A DNA stretch of 15,762 nucleotides from Acidimicrobiales bacterium (GTDB lineage Bacteria > Actinomycetota > Acidimicrobiia > Acidimicrobiales > Poriferisodalaceae), in contig JASMKJ010000190.1 in NCBI GenBank assembly GCA_030749275.1, forward strand, positions 1 to 15,762, read 5' to 3'. Every line of letters begins with the position of its first letter. Positions within the stretch are counted from its first letter, which is position 1. Both the position numbers and the translations under genes were made by a program. A model generated the notes under the pieces. The model was given only the letters and a program-made list of their open reading frames with translations, did no database searches and had not been told where the DNA came from. Shown one piece after another: positions 1 through 7,009 of this stretch.

Positions 1-924
1 GAGGCTCCCGATGCAATAAACGGAGTCCGGCAAAAACCCATCGAAGGTATAAGTTTCGCTTCAACTTTCGACGATCCCGATGCAGTTACCGAAAAGAAAA
101 CTCAATATTTCGAAATGTTCGGACATCGAGGTCTCGTTCACGAAGGTTGGAAGGCAGTGGCCTATCACCCCCCGGGGACACCATACGAAGAAGATCGTTG
201 GGAACTTTTTGACCTGGCTAACAACTTCAACGAAACAGAAGACCTCTCAGCTTCAGAGTCGGACCGACTTGAGGCCATGCTCGACCTTTGGTGGGAACAA
301 GCCAGGTCGCACCAGGTGTTACCCCTCGACGATCGTTTCGCTGAACGGTTCGCCGAAAACGCCGAACGCCATCTGGGCGGTCGAACATCCTTTACTTTTT
401 GGATGGGCATGGGTCACTTACCCAGCGATGTCGCGCCCGATCTGCGAAGCCGTAGTTACCGACTAGATGCTTTGGTCGCGCCGACTCATTCCGGTGTTTG
501 TGGTGTATTGATCGCGCATGGCGACGCTACTTCCGGGTACAGCCTCTACATTGACGACGAAGGCCATCTGATCCACGATCTGAACATAGGGGGCAGCCAC
601 CAGATCGTGCGTTCACCCGATCCGGTACCAGAAGGTTCAACAAGCTTGGGTTTTCACATGGCGCGTTCCTCAGCAGGGAATCAAGGTGTCGGAAGCCTGG
701 TGATTGATGGCAAGGTGGTAGCCACACACGAGACGGAAAACATTTTCTTTCTGATGATTTCGTGGTCCGGATTAGATATCGGAATGGACAGAGGAACAGC
801 GGTATCTCATTATGAAACACCGAATGCCTTCACGGGAGAGTTACTCAAAGTCACAGTTGACCTTGCCGAAGATCAAATTCTGGATGGCGAGGGAATCGGT
901 CGCTCGGAAATGATGCGCGAATAG
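1..924 (+). CDS. Arylsulfatase, C-terminal part (5' end outside window)
   Basis: The reading frame is open from base 1 and ends at TAG 922-924, giving 307 residues of a longer protein. The motif TQYFEMFGHRG (coded just before and after 115), followed by GWKAVAYHPPGTPY, a WELFDL block and LPLDDRFAER, is characteristic of the C-terminal half of large AtsA-like arylsulfatases. These are usually around 750-790 residues and hydrolyse sulfate esters. The catalytic formylglycine (CxPxR) segment would lie upstream of the window and cannot be checked. The last 150 residues look like a beta-rich C-terminal domain. An ATG at 115 is internal to the conserved domain, so it is not the true start. The gene converges on the YceI-like gene with only 4 bp between stop codons, with no visible terminator. 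Substrate unknown; sulfated polysaccharide or sulfate ester scavenging is an inference. Confidence 0.88.
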   Translation, partial: EAPDAINGVRQKPIEGISFASTFDDPDAVTEKKTQYFEMFGHRGLVHEGWKAVAYHPPGTPYEEDRWELFDLANNFNETEDLSASESDRLEAMLDLWWEQARSHQVLPLDDRFAERFAENAERHLGGRTSFTFWMGMGHLPSDVAPDLRSRSYRLDALVAPTHSGVCGVLIAHGDATSGYSLYIDDEGHLIHDLNIGGSHQIVRSPDPVPEGSTSLGFHMARSSAGNQGVGSLVIDGKVVATHETENIFFLMISWSGLDIGMDRGTAVSHYETPNAFTGELLKVTVDLAEDQILDGEGIGRSEMMRE

Positions 925-928
925 CCAG

Positions 929-1702
929 TCACTCGCGAACAAAAAGCAATTGAAATTCCACTACACCGTGATCTTCAGCTGAGACGACAATGCTCGCCGA
1001 AGGAACAGCAACGTCGTAGTCATCGAAGGTGACCTCAGTTGAGCCAACTACAACGATTGTGTTTTCGACCAGTTGAGCACGGAGTGCAACAACAACATCT
1101 CGACTGATCCCGTTGACGGTTAGCTGACCGTTGGCTCGGAGGGAGACTTCCGATCCATCAGTCTCAGGTAGTTTCAAAGGCTGGTTCAAAGTAAAGGTGG
1201 AAATCGGATTTTCCTTTACGTTGAGGGCATGACGTGCAGCCCTATCTCTTCGCGAATCATTTGTAACTAGTGAAGATAAGTCAGCGGTAATCGAAACTCT
1301 CTGGAGCTTGCCTTCGTCGATCGAAAGTTCACCGGCTACTTGACCGGTCCGGCCCACAGCGGTGATCGCACCAATCTTGGCAAGTTCTTCTTTGACTCTA
1401 AATCCCACAAATGAGCCTGTTGACTGCTCAAAACTGAAACTTCCCGTTTCGGAGTCCACCCGCCAAACACCATCTTGGGACAACGGTTGACTCGCGACGG
1501 CTTGGTCAGCGTCCAGATCTGCAGGTTCGTTCTCGACATCATTATTGGACGCTTCCTGTTCTTGTACAACCGCGACCGCCGCGTCCAATGAAACTTCCGC
1601 CGGGGCATCCGATAGGACCCTCCAAACCCCATACGCGGCCATCGTCCCGATGACCACAACTAACAGGGTGGTTGTAATGATTACAGCGCGACGGTTCGGC
1701 AA
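929..1702 (-). CDS. YceI-like domain protein with N-terminal membrane anchor
   Basis: This 257-residue protein starts with a short basic segment (PNRR) and a hydrophobic stretch at about residues 7-25, which may be an uncleaved anchor or a signal peptide. An acidic low-complexity linker follows (about 35-78), then a YceI-like domain (about 79-256) beginning GVWRVDSETGSFSFEQ. That domain has the usual features: a D-S-R-R-D segment near 149-153, a NPISTF strand and LTVNGISRDV. YceI proteins are lipocalin-like beta barrels that bind isoprenoid or other lipids outside the cytoplasm. The start is TTG at 1702. The next Met (residue 21) would destroy the membrane segment, and AAGGA lies 8 nt upstream of TTG inside the end of the preceding gene. 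Only 3 bp separate it from the GNAT stop codon, so the two are almost surely co-transcribed. Confidence 0.87.
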   Translation of the reverse strand: MPNRRAVIITTTLLVVVIGTMAAYGVWRVLSDAPAEVSLDAAVAVVQEQEASNNDVENEPADLDADQAVASQPLSQDGVWRVDSETGSFSFEQSTGSFVGFRVKEELAKIGAITAVGRTGQVAGELSIDEGKLQRVSITADLSSLVTNDSRRDRAARHALNVKENPISTFTLNQPLKLPETDGSEVSLRANGQLTVNGISRDVVVALRAQLVENTIVVVGSTEVTFDDYDVAVPSASIVVSAEDHGVVEFQLLFVRE

Positions 1703-1705
1703 CTT

Positions 1706-2227
1706 TCAGTTCCTTAGTTCTAAACGGAAGCCCAAAACCTCTACAGGCTGGCTCCCTCCAATCTCATAGCCAATTTCGGGGTATGGCTCAAATCCGAGCC
1801 GGCGATAAAGCCGTTGAGCGGCTTTCATGTAATCGGTCGTGTTGAGCACGAGCGCAGCCCGGCCATCTGCTCGCGCTCTATCGATACACCATTGGGTCAA
1901 GGCTTCTCCCACGCCACGACCCTGACAATGAGGATCGGTCGCAAGAACTCTAAATCCCGCACAGTCTCGGGGGTTGCCTGACTTCACTTCTTCTGCGTAA
2001 TCGTGGTGGTATGCGAGACTCCCAACGATTTGGTCGTCCATCAATGCGACAATAATTTCTGAACGAACAGCGCGACCGGCGACATCACGTAACTCCGCCC
2101 CGTACCAACCGAGATCTTCTGGGAGGTCAACATCGGCGAACAGAGGCCTGTAGGCATCCATTGTTAAGTCTGCTACCGCTTCGTATTCAGATGTTCTGGC
2201 TTCTCGTATCACCAGTCTTGAAGTCAT
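1706..2227 (-). CDS. GNAT family N-acetyltransferase
   Basis: The 173-residue protein is a single GNAT domain. The acetyl-CoA pyrophosphate-binding motif A is clear: FRVLATDPHCQGRGVGEAL, with Q102-x-x-G-x-G at 102-107. The C-terminal motif B segment AAQRLYRRLGFEP is also typical. GNAT enzymes transfer an acetyl group from acetyl-CoA to an amine on a small molecule or protein; the acceptor cannot be read from sequence. The ATG at 2227 has a GAGAGA Shine-Dalgarno-like sequence upstream. It is the first gene of a leftward pair with the YceI-like gene and is divergent from queF, sharing a 92-bp intergenic region. Confidence 0.88.
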   Translation of the reverse strand: MTSRLVIREARTSEYEAVADLTMDAYRPLFADVDLPEDLGWYGAELRDVAGRAVRSEIIVALMDDQIVGSLAYHHDYAEEVKSGNPRDCAGFRVLATDPHCQGRGVGEALTQWCIDRARADGRAALVLNTTDYMKAAQRLYRRLGFEPYPEIGYEIGGSQPVEVLGFRLELRN

Positions 2228-2305
2228 GAGATTCTCTCTCGTTTAAATGTGGCCTCGGAGGAGGCGCTAACGAACGGTAGCGTCATATTGCATTCTCCGA
2301 ACCCT

Positions 2306-2329
2306 AGGGAGCACTTGAAATGCCAAGTG
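2306..2329 (+). promoter_or_regulatory. queF ribosome binding site with start codon in a hairpin loop
   Basis: AGGGAG at 2306-2311 is a good Shine-Dalgarno sequence 8 nt before the queF ATG. Directly behind it, CACTTG (2312-2317) and CAAGTG (2324-2329) are perfect inverted repeats separated by 6 nt. The ATG (2320-2322) falls in the loop. The inverted repeat is seen; a role in controlling translation is inferred. Confidence 0.45.
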
Positions 2330-2673
2330 AACCGTCAAAAGATCTTGTAGCGCTCGACAATCCGGAACCTGGCCGTGACTACGAAGTTCGATGCGAAACA
2401 CCGGAACTCACGTGCTTGTGCCCAGTGACAGGACAACCTGACTTCGCGACAGTTGTCATCACGTACATCCCTGATCAACACATAGTCGAACTGAAGTCAC
2501 TAAAGATGTACCTCTGGAGCTTTCGAAATGAGGGTGTGCATCACGAAGCAATTACCAATCAAATTCTGGATGACTTGGTTGCCGCTATCTCTCCAAAGTC
2601 GTTAACCGTCGTGACAGAGTGGTTTGTTCGAGGGGGCATCACTACAACGGTGAGCGCCACGCATAAAGGTTGA
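2320..2673 (+). CDS. queF: NADPH-dependent 7-cyano-7-deazaguanine reductase (preQ0 reductase)
   Basis: QueF reduces the nitrile of preQ0 to the amine preQ1 with NADPH, a step of queuosine tRNA modification. The protein (117 residues) is the short unimodular form. The active-site segment CLCPVTGQPDFA contains catalytic Cys34 and Asp41, with the same seven-residue spacing as Cys55 and Asp62 of Bacillus subtilis QueF. The family signature VELKSLKMYLWSFRNEGVHHE (57-76, substrate and NADPH binding, with Glu57 and His75) and the RGGI motif (104-107) are intact. The ATG at 2320 is chosen for its AGGGAG ribosome site. No other queuosine gene is visible in the window, and the neighbours on both sides are on the opposite strand, so it is a single-gene transcription unit. 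No preQ1 riboswitch consensus was recognised in the short upstream gap. Confidence 0.95.
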   Translation: MPSEPSKDLVALDNPEPGRDYEVRCETPELTCLCPVTGQPDFATVVITYIPDQHIVELKSLKMYLWSFRNEGVHHEAITNQILDDLVAAISPKSLTVVTEWFVRGGITTTVSATHKG

Positions 2674-2717
2674 AACAACCGATCTCAAAAGGTCATTTTG
2701 GTTTTCCAGCAGGGAAT

Positions 2718-3224
2718 CTATGCATCAAGAACGGTGGGACCGTCGCCAGGTTCAACAAGCGGTGGTTCCGTTGACCAGGGAAAATTGATCCACATATCCG
2801 TGTACTTCCACACATATTCGCATCGCACCACCGAACGCGACTTCTCATACAGCACCGCGGTACGGACTTCAGCGACTTCATCAAGACAATGATCTCGGAC
2901 GAGTGCCAGGGTGTGTCCTGTATCGGCCACATCATCAACGATCAGAACCTTCGTGTCACGTAAGTCGACGATGTCCACATAGGGAGGTAAGACGACTGGG
3001 ACATCAAGCCGTTCATCCACTCCTGTGTAGTACTCAACATTCATGACATAGAGATTCTTTACCGAAAGGGCGTAACCGAGCGAGCCGGCAACGAAAAGGC
3101 CGCCTCGGGCTATGGCAAGAACGATGTCGGGTCGATAGTCATCTTCAGCTACCAGAGCTGCCAGAGCGCGAGACGCTAGGCCATATTTCTCCCAATCAAG
3201 AACTTCCCGTTGCGCATCATTCAC
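2718..3224 (-). CDS. Phosphoribosyltransferase (Gpt/COG2236-like)
   Basis: The 168-residue protein is a type I phosphoribosyltransferase. The PRPP-binding motif VLIVDDVADTGHTL (93-106, Asp97/Asp98) is complete, preceded by the AIARGGL loop (37-43) that binds pyrophosphate. The hydrophobic end segment WINFPWS is typical of the xanthine/guanine phosphoribosyltransferase-like group. Such enzymes make a nucleoside monophosphate from a purine base and PRPP; the base here is not determined. The start is GTG at 3224, with no Shine-Dalgarno sequence, but TAAGTT lies 7 nt upstream. It is convergent with queF (44-bp gap) and divergent from the DUF4015 fusion gene (88-bp gap). A link to deazapurine salvage is possible only as speculation from proximity to queF. 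Confidence 0.87.
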   Translation of the reverse strand: MNDAQREVLDWEKYGLASRALAALVAEDDYRPDIVLAIARGGLFVAGSLGYALSVKNLYVMNVEYYTGVDERLDVPVVLPPYVDIVDLRDTKVLIVDDVADTGHTLALVRDHCLDEVAEVRTAVLYEKSRSVVRCEYVWKYTDMWINFPWSTEPPLVEPGDGPTVLDA

Positions 3225-3231
3225 GCACTGG

Positions 3232-3237
3232 AACTTA
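3232..3237 (-). promoter_or_regulatory. Candidate -10 box (TAAGTT) for leaderless phosphoribosyltransferase mRNA
   Basis: On the minus strand TAAGTT lies exactly 7 nt before the GTG start, and no Shine-Dalgarno sequence is present. This is the geometry of a TANNNT -10 element with transcription starting at the start codon. No convincing -35 element was found. Confidence 0.4.
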
Positions 3238-3300
3238 CACCCGGGAAGCCATTATTTCGTCGTAACTGGGCAACGATGTCACTATCGCCTTTTACACCAC

Positions 3301-3306
3301 TAACTT
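3301..3306 (+). promoter_or_regulatory. Candidate -10 box (TAACTT) for leaderless mRNA of the DUF4015 fusion gene
   Basis: TAACTT lies 6 nt before the ATG at 3313. No Shine-Dalgarno sequence is visible, and the same TAA is the in-frame stop that limits the reading frame upstream. Leaderless transcription is inferred. Confidence 0.4.
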
Positions 3307-3312
3307 GTCGTA

Positions 3313-5295
3313 ATGCCGCTACTGGCCCCGCAACACAAACTGGTGCTGCGACACCTGTTGTCACGCGACGGCACAGCTTTGCCCAGCGAGCTTTCAACTC
3401 TTTCCGGCCTCGAACTCGAAGATGTATTAAACGCGCTGGATCATCTTCATCGGACCGATCTCGCCGCGCCCATGCCGCACACTCCTGGCTTAGGTGAGGG
3501 TCGCTGGTCACTCACTTCTCACGGACGACAAGTCGGGCCATCGTTAGCGAAGGGAGAACCCGGTCCCAGAGCCCAAAACGAGGACGGTGACCCCGCAGAA
3601 GGTTGGGGGTTTCCCTGGCGACCAATCAAAAAAGATCCTCCTGTTTACGCAAGCAATCTTCCGCGACCAACCCGTGAAAATCGCAAAGGGGTACGACGAC
3701 CGCTGTTCCCCATTCAACTACCTGACCAAGTTCCACCTCGACGACGTTGGGGTCTCATGGCTCTTGCTTCTGTCGCGACGATCGTCGGTGTCGTCCTAAT
3801 GTTGATCACCATCCGCCAGGTTGACATCGAAATTGGCGGTATCGAAGACGGCGTGGCCCTGCAACCAAACTCAATCGAAGGAGCACAAATTTCTTTCACG
3901 GTGAGCGGCGCAAACGCTCGTTCTGCTCAACTGTTGCTAGATGACTTCCCTGTGAGTGGAGTTCAACGTTACGGCAATCGAATTGTCTGGCTCGTGCCCC
4001 CACTCACCGAAGGTGATCATTCATTGGAGCTAGTAGTACAACGACGGTTGTACGGGCAGGTTTCTCGCTCTATCGATTTCACCGTTGATGGCACCCCCCC
4101 TCTGATCGGTTTACCGGACGTTCTGGAGCCAGTTCCCATGAATGAGCCCGTCACTATTGCCGGCACATCCGAACCGGGAGCGACTCTTGTTGTCGGCGGA
4201 GTTCCGATCGAAACAAAAGACGGCTCTTTCGTCCTTGAACTTGAAGAACCTCCTGCGGGCCCCGTCTCAGTCTTAGCCATAGACCGTGCTGGTAACACCA
4301 GCACCTTCAACATGATTATCCCAATTGCCTATCCCAGAACTCAAGGCGTTCATGTAAGCGCTGCCGCATGGGCACATGATGGTCTCAAGAACTCTGTCTT
4401 AGATCTGATTCGAGCTGGCAAGGTAACCGCAGTCGAAATCAGTCTCAAGAATGAAAGCGGAGTCGTCGGTTACGACAGCAACGTCCCATTAGCAATAGAA
4501 ACCGGAGCAGCGGACAACCTCTTCAACCTTCGCGAAGCGATCGAGGAACTACACGCTTTGGATGTGCGAGTCATTGGTCGCATTGTGGCCTTTCGGGATC
4601 CAGTTCTCGCTAAATATGCTTGGGCTAAGGGCGATCAAGACTGGGTAATCCAGACTTCCGATGGACGGCCGTTAAGTAAGTACGGCGGCTTCACCAACTT
4701 TCAAAACTCCGGTGTGCAGAAGTACAACCTTGATATCGCTCGGGAAGCAGCCGAAGCGGGTATCGACGATGTCCTCTGGGATTACATGCGTCGACCCGAG
4801 GGTCGCTTAGACAGCATGTACATCCCAGGAGTTGGTCTCGACGATCCTTCGCCAGTGATCGTTGATTTTCTGAGACAGTCGCAGTCGCTGTTAAGGGAAT
4901 TCGGCGTGTTCCAAGGTGTTTCGGTTTTCGGTATTTCCGCCACCCGGGGTGAATTCATTGCTCAGGACGTGGCAGCAATGGCCCAGTACGTCGACTATGT
5001 CTCACCAATGGTGTATCCGTCCCACTGGTCACGCGGTGAATACGGGGTTACACATCCTGAAGCGCAACCATATGACATCACGCGGGCCTCTTTGGCCGAC
5101 TTTCAGCGCGTGCTTGACGGTACCAACACGGCCTTAGTTCCTTGGTTGCAGGATTTTTCGATGAGGGTGCCATATGGACCAGCGGAGGTCAAAGCCCAAA
5201 TCGATGCCGCCGCGTCTCTCGGTATTTACGACTGGCTGATCTGGGATCCAACCGTGACCTACACCTCAGAGGGGATCGTTGCAGCGAAAAGTTGA
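3313..5295 (+). CDS. Winged-helix / membrane span / Ig-like / DUF4015 glycosidase-like fusion protein
   Basis: This 660-residue protein has an unusual order of parts. Residues about 6-75 look like a winged-helix DNA-binding domain: three helices, then a wing ending GRWSLTSHGRQV. Residues 76-140 are a proline-rich, charged linker. RRR at 143-145 precedes one membrane span (146-167), so the N-terminus should be cytoplasmic. Outside the membrane are two Ig-like beta domains (about 175-257 and 258-338). A C-terminal TIM-barrel-like domain (about 344-655) resembles DUF4015, the putative glycosyl hydrolase family. The block DDVLWDYMRRPEG (485-497) matches the conserved FDYxRFP segment of that family, with Asp490 as candidate catalytic acid. 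The layout recalls ToxR/CadC-type membrane-bound regulators, with an extracellular sugar- or wall-binding sensor. The DUF4015 domain could equally be an active enzyme. The first in-frame ATG after a stop was chosen as start. It is 17 bp from the convergent ligase gene. Confidence 0.82.
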   Translation: MPLLAPQHKLVLRHLLSRDGTALPSELSTLSGLELEDVLNALDHLHRTDLAAPMPHTPGLGEGRWSLTSHGRQVGPSLAKGEPGPRAQNEDGDPAEGWGFPWRPIKKDPPVYASNLPRPTRENRKGVRRPLFPIQLPDQVPPRRRWGLMALASVATIVGVVLMLITIRQVDIEIGGIEDGVALQPNSIEGAQISFTVSGANARSAQLLLDDFPVSGVQRYGNRIVWLVPPLTEGDHSLELVVQRRLYGQVSRSIDFTVDGTPPLIGLPDVLEPVPMNEPVTIAGTSEPGATLVVGGVPIETKDGSFVLELEEPPAGPVSVLAIDRAGNTSTFNMIIPIAYPRTQGVHVSAAAWAHDGLKNSVLDLIRAGKVTAVEISLKNESGVVGYDSNVPLAIETGAADNLFNLREAIEELHALDVRVIGRIVAFRDPVLAKYAWAKGDQDWVIQTSDGRPLSKYGGFTNFQNSGVQKYNLDIAREAAEAGIDDVLWDYMRRPEGRLDSMYIPGVGLDDPSPVIVDFLRQSQSLLREFGVFQGVSVFGISATRGEFIAQDVAAMAQYVDYVSPMVYPSHWSRGEYGVTHPEAQPYDITRASLADFQRVLDGTNTALVPWLQDFSMRVPYGPAEVKAQIDAAASLGIYDWLIWDPTVTYTSEGIVAAKS

Positions 5296-5312
5296 AGATA
5301 CTTCGAGTGCAG

Positions 5313-6977
5313 CTACTCAGCCTCGAAGAAATTTTGCCGAAGTTTGTATTTCTGAACTTTTCCGCTGGGCGTCATGGGGAACTCTTCAACAACAATCAGG
5401 GCTTCGGGCCAAAATTGGCGAGTCATGCCGTGCGTTTCCAGGAAGGCAGTGAGGTCTTCCAAAGTTGGTGGTTCACCGGAAGGTGCAACAAAGGCGCAGC
5501 CTATTTCGCCTAGGCGTTCGTCGGGTTTCCCGACTATCGCTGCCCCCATCACTTGGGGGTGACGCAACAGAAGGTCTTCAATCTCTTTTACAGGGATATT
5601 TTCTCCTCCTCGAATGATGATGTCCTTTGTGCGTCCAGTGATGCGGATCGAACCATCATCATTCATGACCGCTCGGTCTCCGGTTTCGAACCAATCTCCA
5701 TCCCACGATGCTTCCGTGAGTTCTCGGCCCTGAACGTAGCCAGCAAATAGCAGGGAGCCTTGGCATTGCAAGTCACCTTCGATTCCGACAATCGGGTCTC
5801 CTGAGTCGTTGATGACACGAACTTCGTTTCCGGGAAGCGGCCGGCCATCTACGAGACGCATAGCCAAAGAATCGGATGGTCGCCCTACAGTCAATAAACC
5901 GCACTCAGTCATTCCCCAACCCGGGAGTACGACGCAGGGCAGTCGGTCATCCGCATCTTCTAAAACTGGCTCGGGTACTGCCGCGCCTGCACAAACAAAT
6001 CGTTGCCAACTGGAAAGATTTCGTTGCTCTACCCCTTCGACCGCTAGTACGTCAGCCAAGAACGGAGTGGCACCCATAGAGACTTGGATTTCGTGCTGTT
6101 CGATGAGATCAATAAATTCTGCGGGGTCCCAGACGTCCTGCAAGATGACGTGGCCACCCACGGTCAGCGGGGCGCGAATTCCAAAGAGGTATCCGGTTTG
6201 ATGTGCGAGCGTTGATGCCATATGAAAGGTGTAGCCCGGCCCCTCCAAGGTCCCCACAGGTGACGAAACACCATCGCATACTGCGTCGACAAAGCAATCA
6301 ACGGCCGCATTGAGGGTGTTCTGAGTATGCATCACTCCTTTGGGTTGGCCAGTGGTGCCTGATGTGAACATGACCTCACATATGTCATGAGTTCCCGGCC
6401 TCAGTAGGTCAACAGCAGCTCGATCGTAGGAAGAGAACCGCCCTTGCTCAAGCAGATCGTTCCATGTCAGCGTGTCAGTGATTATCTGATCACCAACGGT
6501 GACGATTTCCTTTACCCAAGGACATTGTTCTCTGAGTTCAGTGTGCATCGCCCCTAAACCGAAGCCCCGAAATTCAGCAGCTGTGATCACGACTGCGGGT
6601 CTAGCCAAGTCGCTCATCACGAGAACTTCGTTCGTTCTAAAGATGGGCGCAACAGGGTTGATGACTCCGCCTATCCGCTCTACGGCAGCTACAGCTATCA
6701 AGAATTGATGCCAATTCGGAAGTTGGATTTGCACGACGACACCTGGGCGAACACCCAGTTCCAGTAAGCCGCGGCTGGCCTCATCTACTTGGGCTGCTAG
6801 GGCTGACCAAGTGATCGAACCGAATCGATCAGTCACTGCGATCTGATCGCCTCGTTCGTCAGCCCAGCGGTCAATGATCGGATCAAACCATCTCTCGGAC
6901 CACTCTCCTGTCTCAACCATTTCCGAAATTCGCATCTGATTAAGTGTTGTTTCAAAAAATTTCTTGGATAACTCCAT
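5313..6977 (-). CDS. AMP-forming acyl-CoA ligase (cyclohexanecarboxylate/fatty-acid type)
   Basis: This 554-residue ANL-superfamily enzyme activates a carboxylic acid to an acyl-AMP and then to acyl-CoA. The core motifs are intact: P-loop MFTSGTTGQPKG (203-214), GWGMTE (353-358), the ATP-ribose binding GDR (433-435), the hinge region GRTKD (448-452), and the C-terminal catalytic lysine Lys540 in PMTPSGKVQK. Overall it resembles short/medium-chain and cyclohexanecarboxylate-CoA ligases; the real substrate is unknown. It is the second gene of an operon, 32 bp after the LLM oxidoreductase stop codon. A strong AAAGGAG lies 7 nt before the ATG. No signal peptide, so it is cytosolic. It probably feeds a ring- or chain-oxidation route together with the LLM enzymes and the CoA-transferase nearby. 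Confidence 0.9.
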   Translation of the reverse strand: MELSKKFFETTLNQMRISEMVETGEWSERWFDPIIDRWADERGDQIAVTDRFGSITWSALAAQVDEASRGLLELGVRPGVVVQIQLPNWHQFLIAVAAVERIGGVINPVAPIFRTNEVLVMSDLARPAVVITAAEFRGFGLGAMHTELREQCPWVKEIVTVGDQIITDTLTWNDLLEQGRFSSYDRAAVDLLRPGTHDICEVMFTSGTTGQPKGVMHTQNTLNAAVDCFVDAVCDGVSSPVGTLEGPGYTFHMASTLAHQTGYLFGIRAPLTVGGHVILQDVWDPAEFIDLIEQHEIQVSMGATPFLADVLAVEGVEQRNLSSWQRFVCAGAAVPEPVLEDADDRLPCVVLPGWGMTECGLLTVGRPSDSLAMRLVDGRPLPGNEVRVINDSGDPIVGIEGDLQCQGSLLFAGYVQGRELTEASWDGDWFETGDRAVMNDDGSIRITGRTKDIIIRGGENIPVKEIEDLLLRHPQVMGAAIVGKPDERLGEIGCAFVAPSGEPPTLEDLTAFLETHGMTRQFWPEALIVVEEFPMTPSGKVQKYKLRQNFFEAE

Positions 6978-6984
6978 GTGTGGT

Positions 6985-6998
6985 CTCCTTTGAAAGGA
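6985..6998 (-). promoter_or_regulatory. Ligase ribosome binding site inside a small palindrome
   Basis: On the minus strand AAAGGAG (6985-6991) is 7 nt before the ligase ATG. It overlaps the palindrome TCCTTT-C-AAAGGA (6986-6998), which could fold as a 5-bp hairpin with a 3-nt loop hiding the ribosome site. The LLM stop codon at 7010-7012 is just upstream, so a terminating ribosome could open it. Coupling is inferred. Confidence 0.5.
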
Positions 6999-7009
6999 TT
7001 AATGCACTT

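Noticed and set aside
2674..2717. CAAAA/TTTTG inverted repeat with a T-rich tail between queF and the phosphoribosyltransferase gene
   Set aside because: Five A-T-rich pairs would not make a stable terminator stem; it may be chance in AT-rich sequence.
5809..6201. 130-codon plus-strand frame inside the ligase gene
   Set aside because: Antisense shadow of conserved ligase sequence; serine- and threonine-rich translation without motifs.
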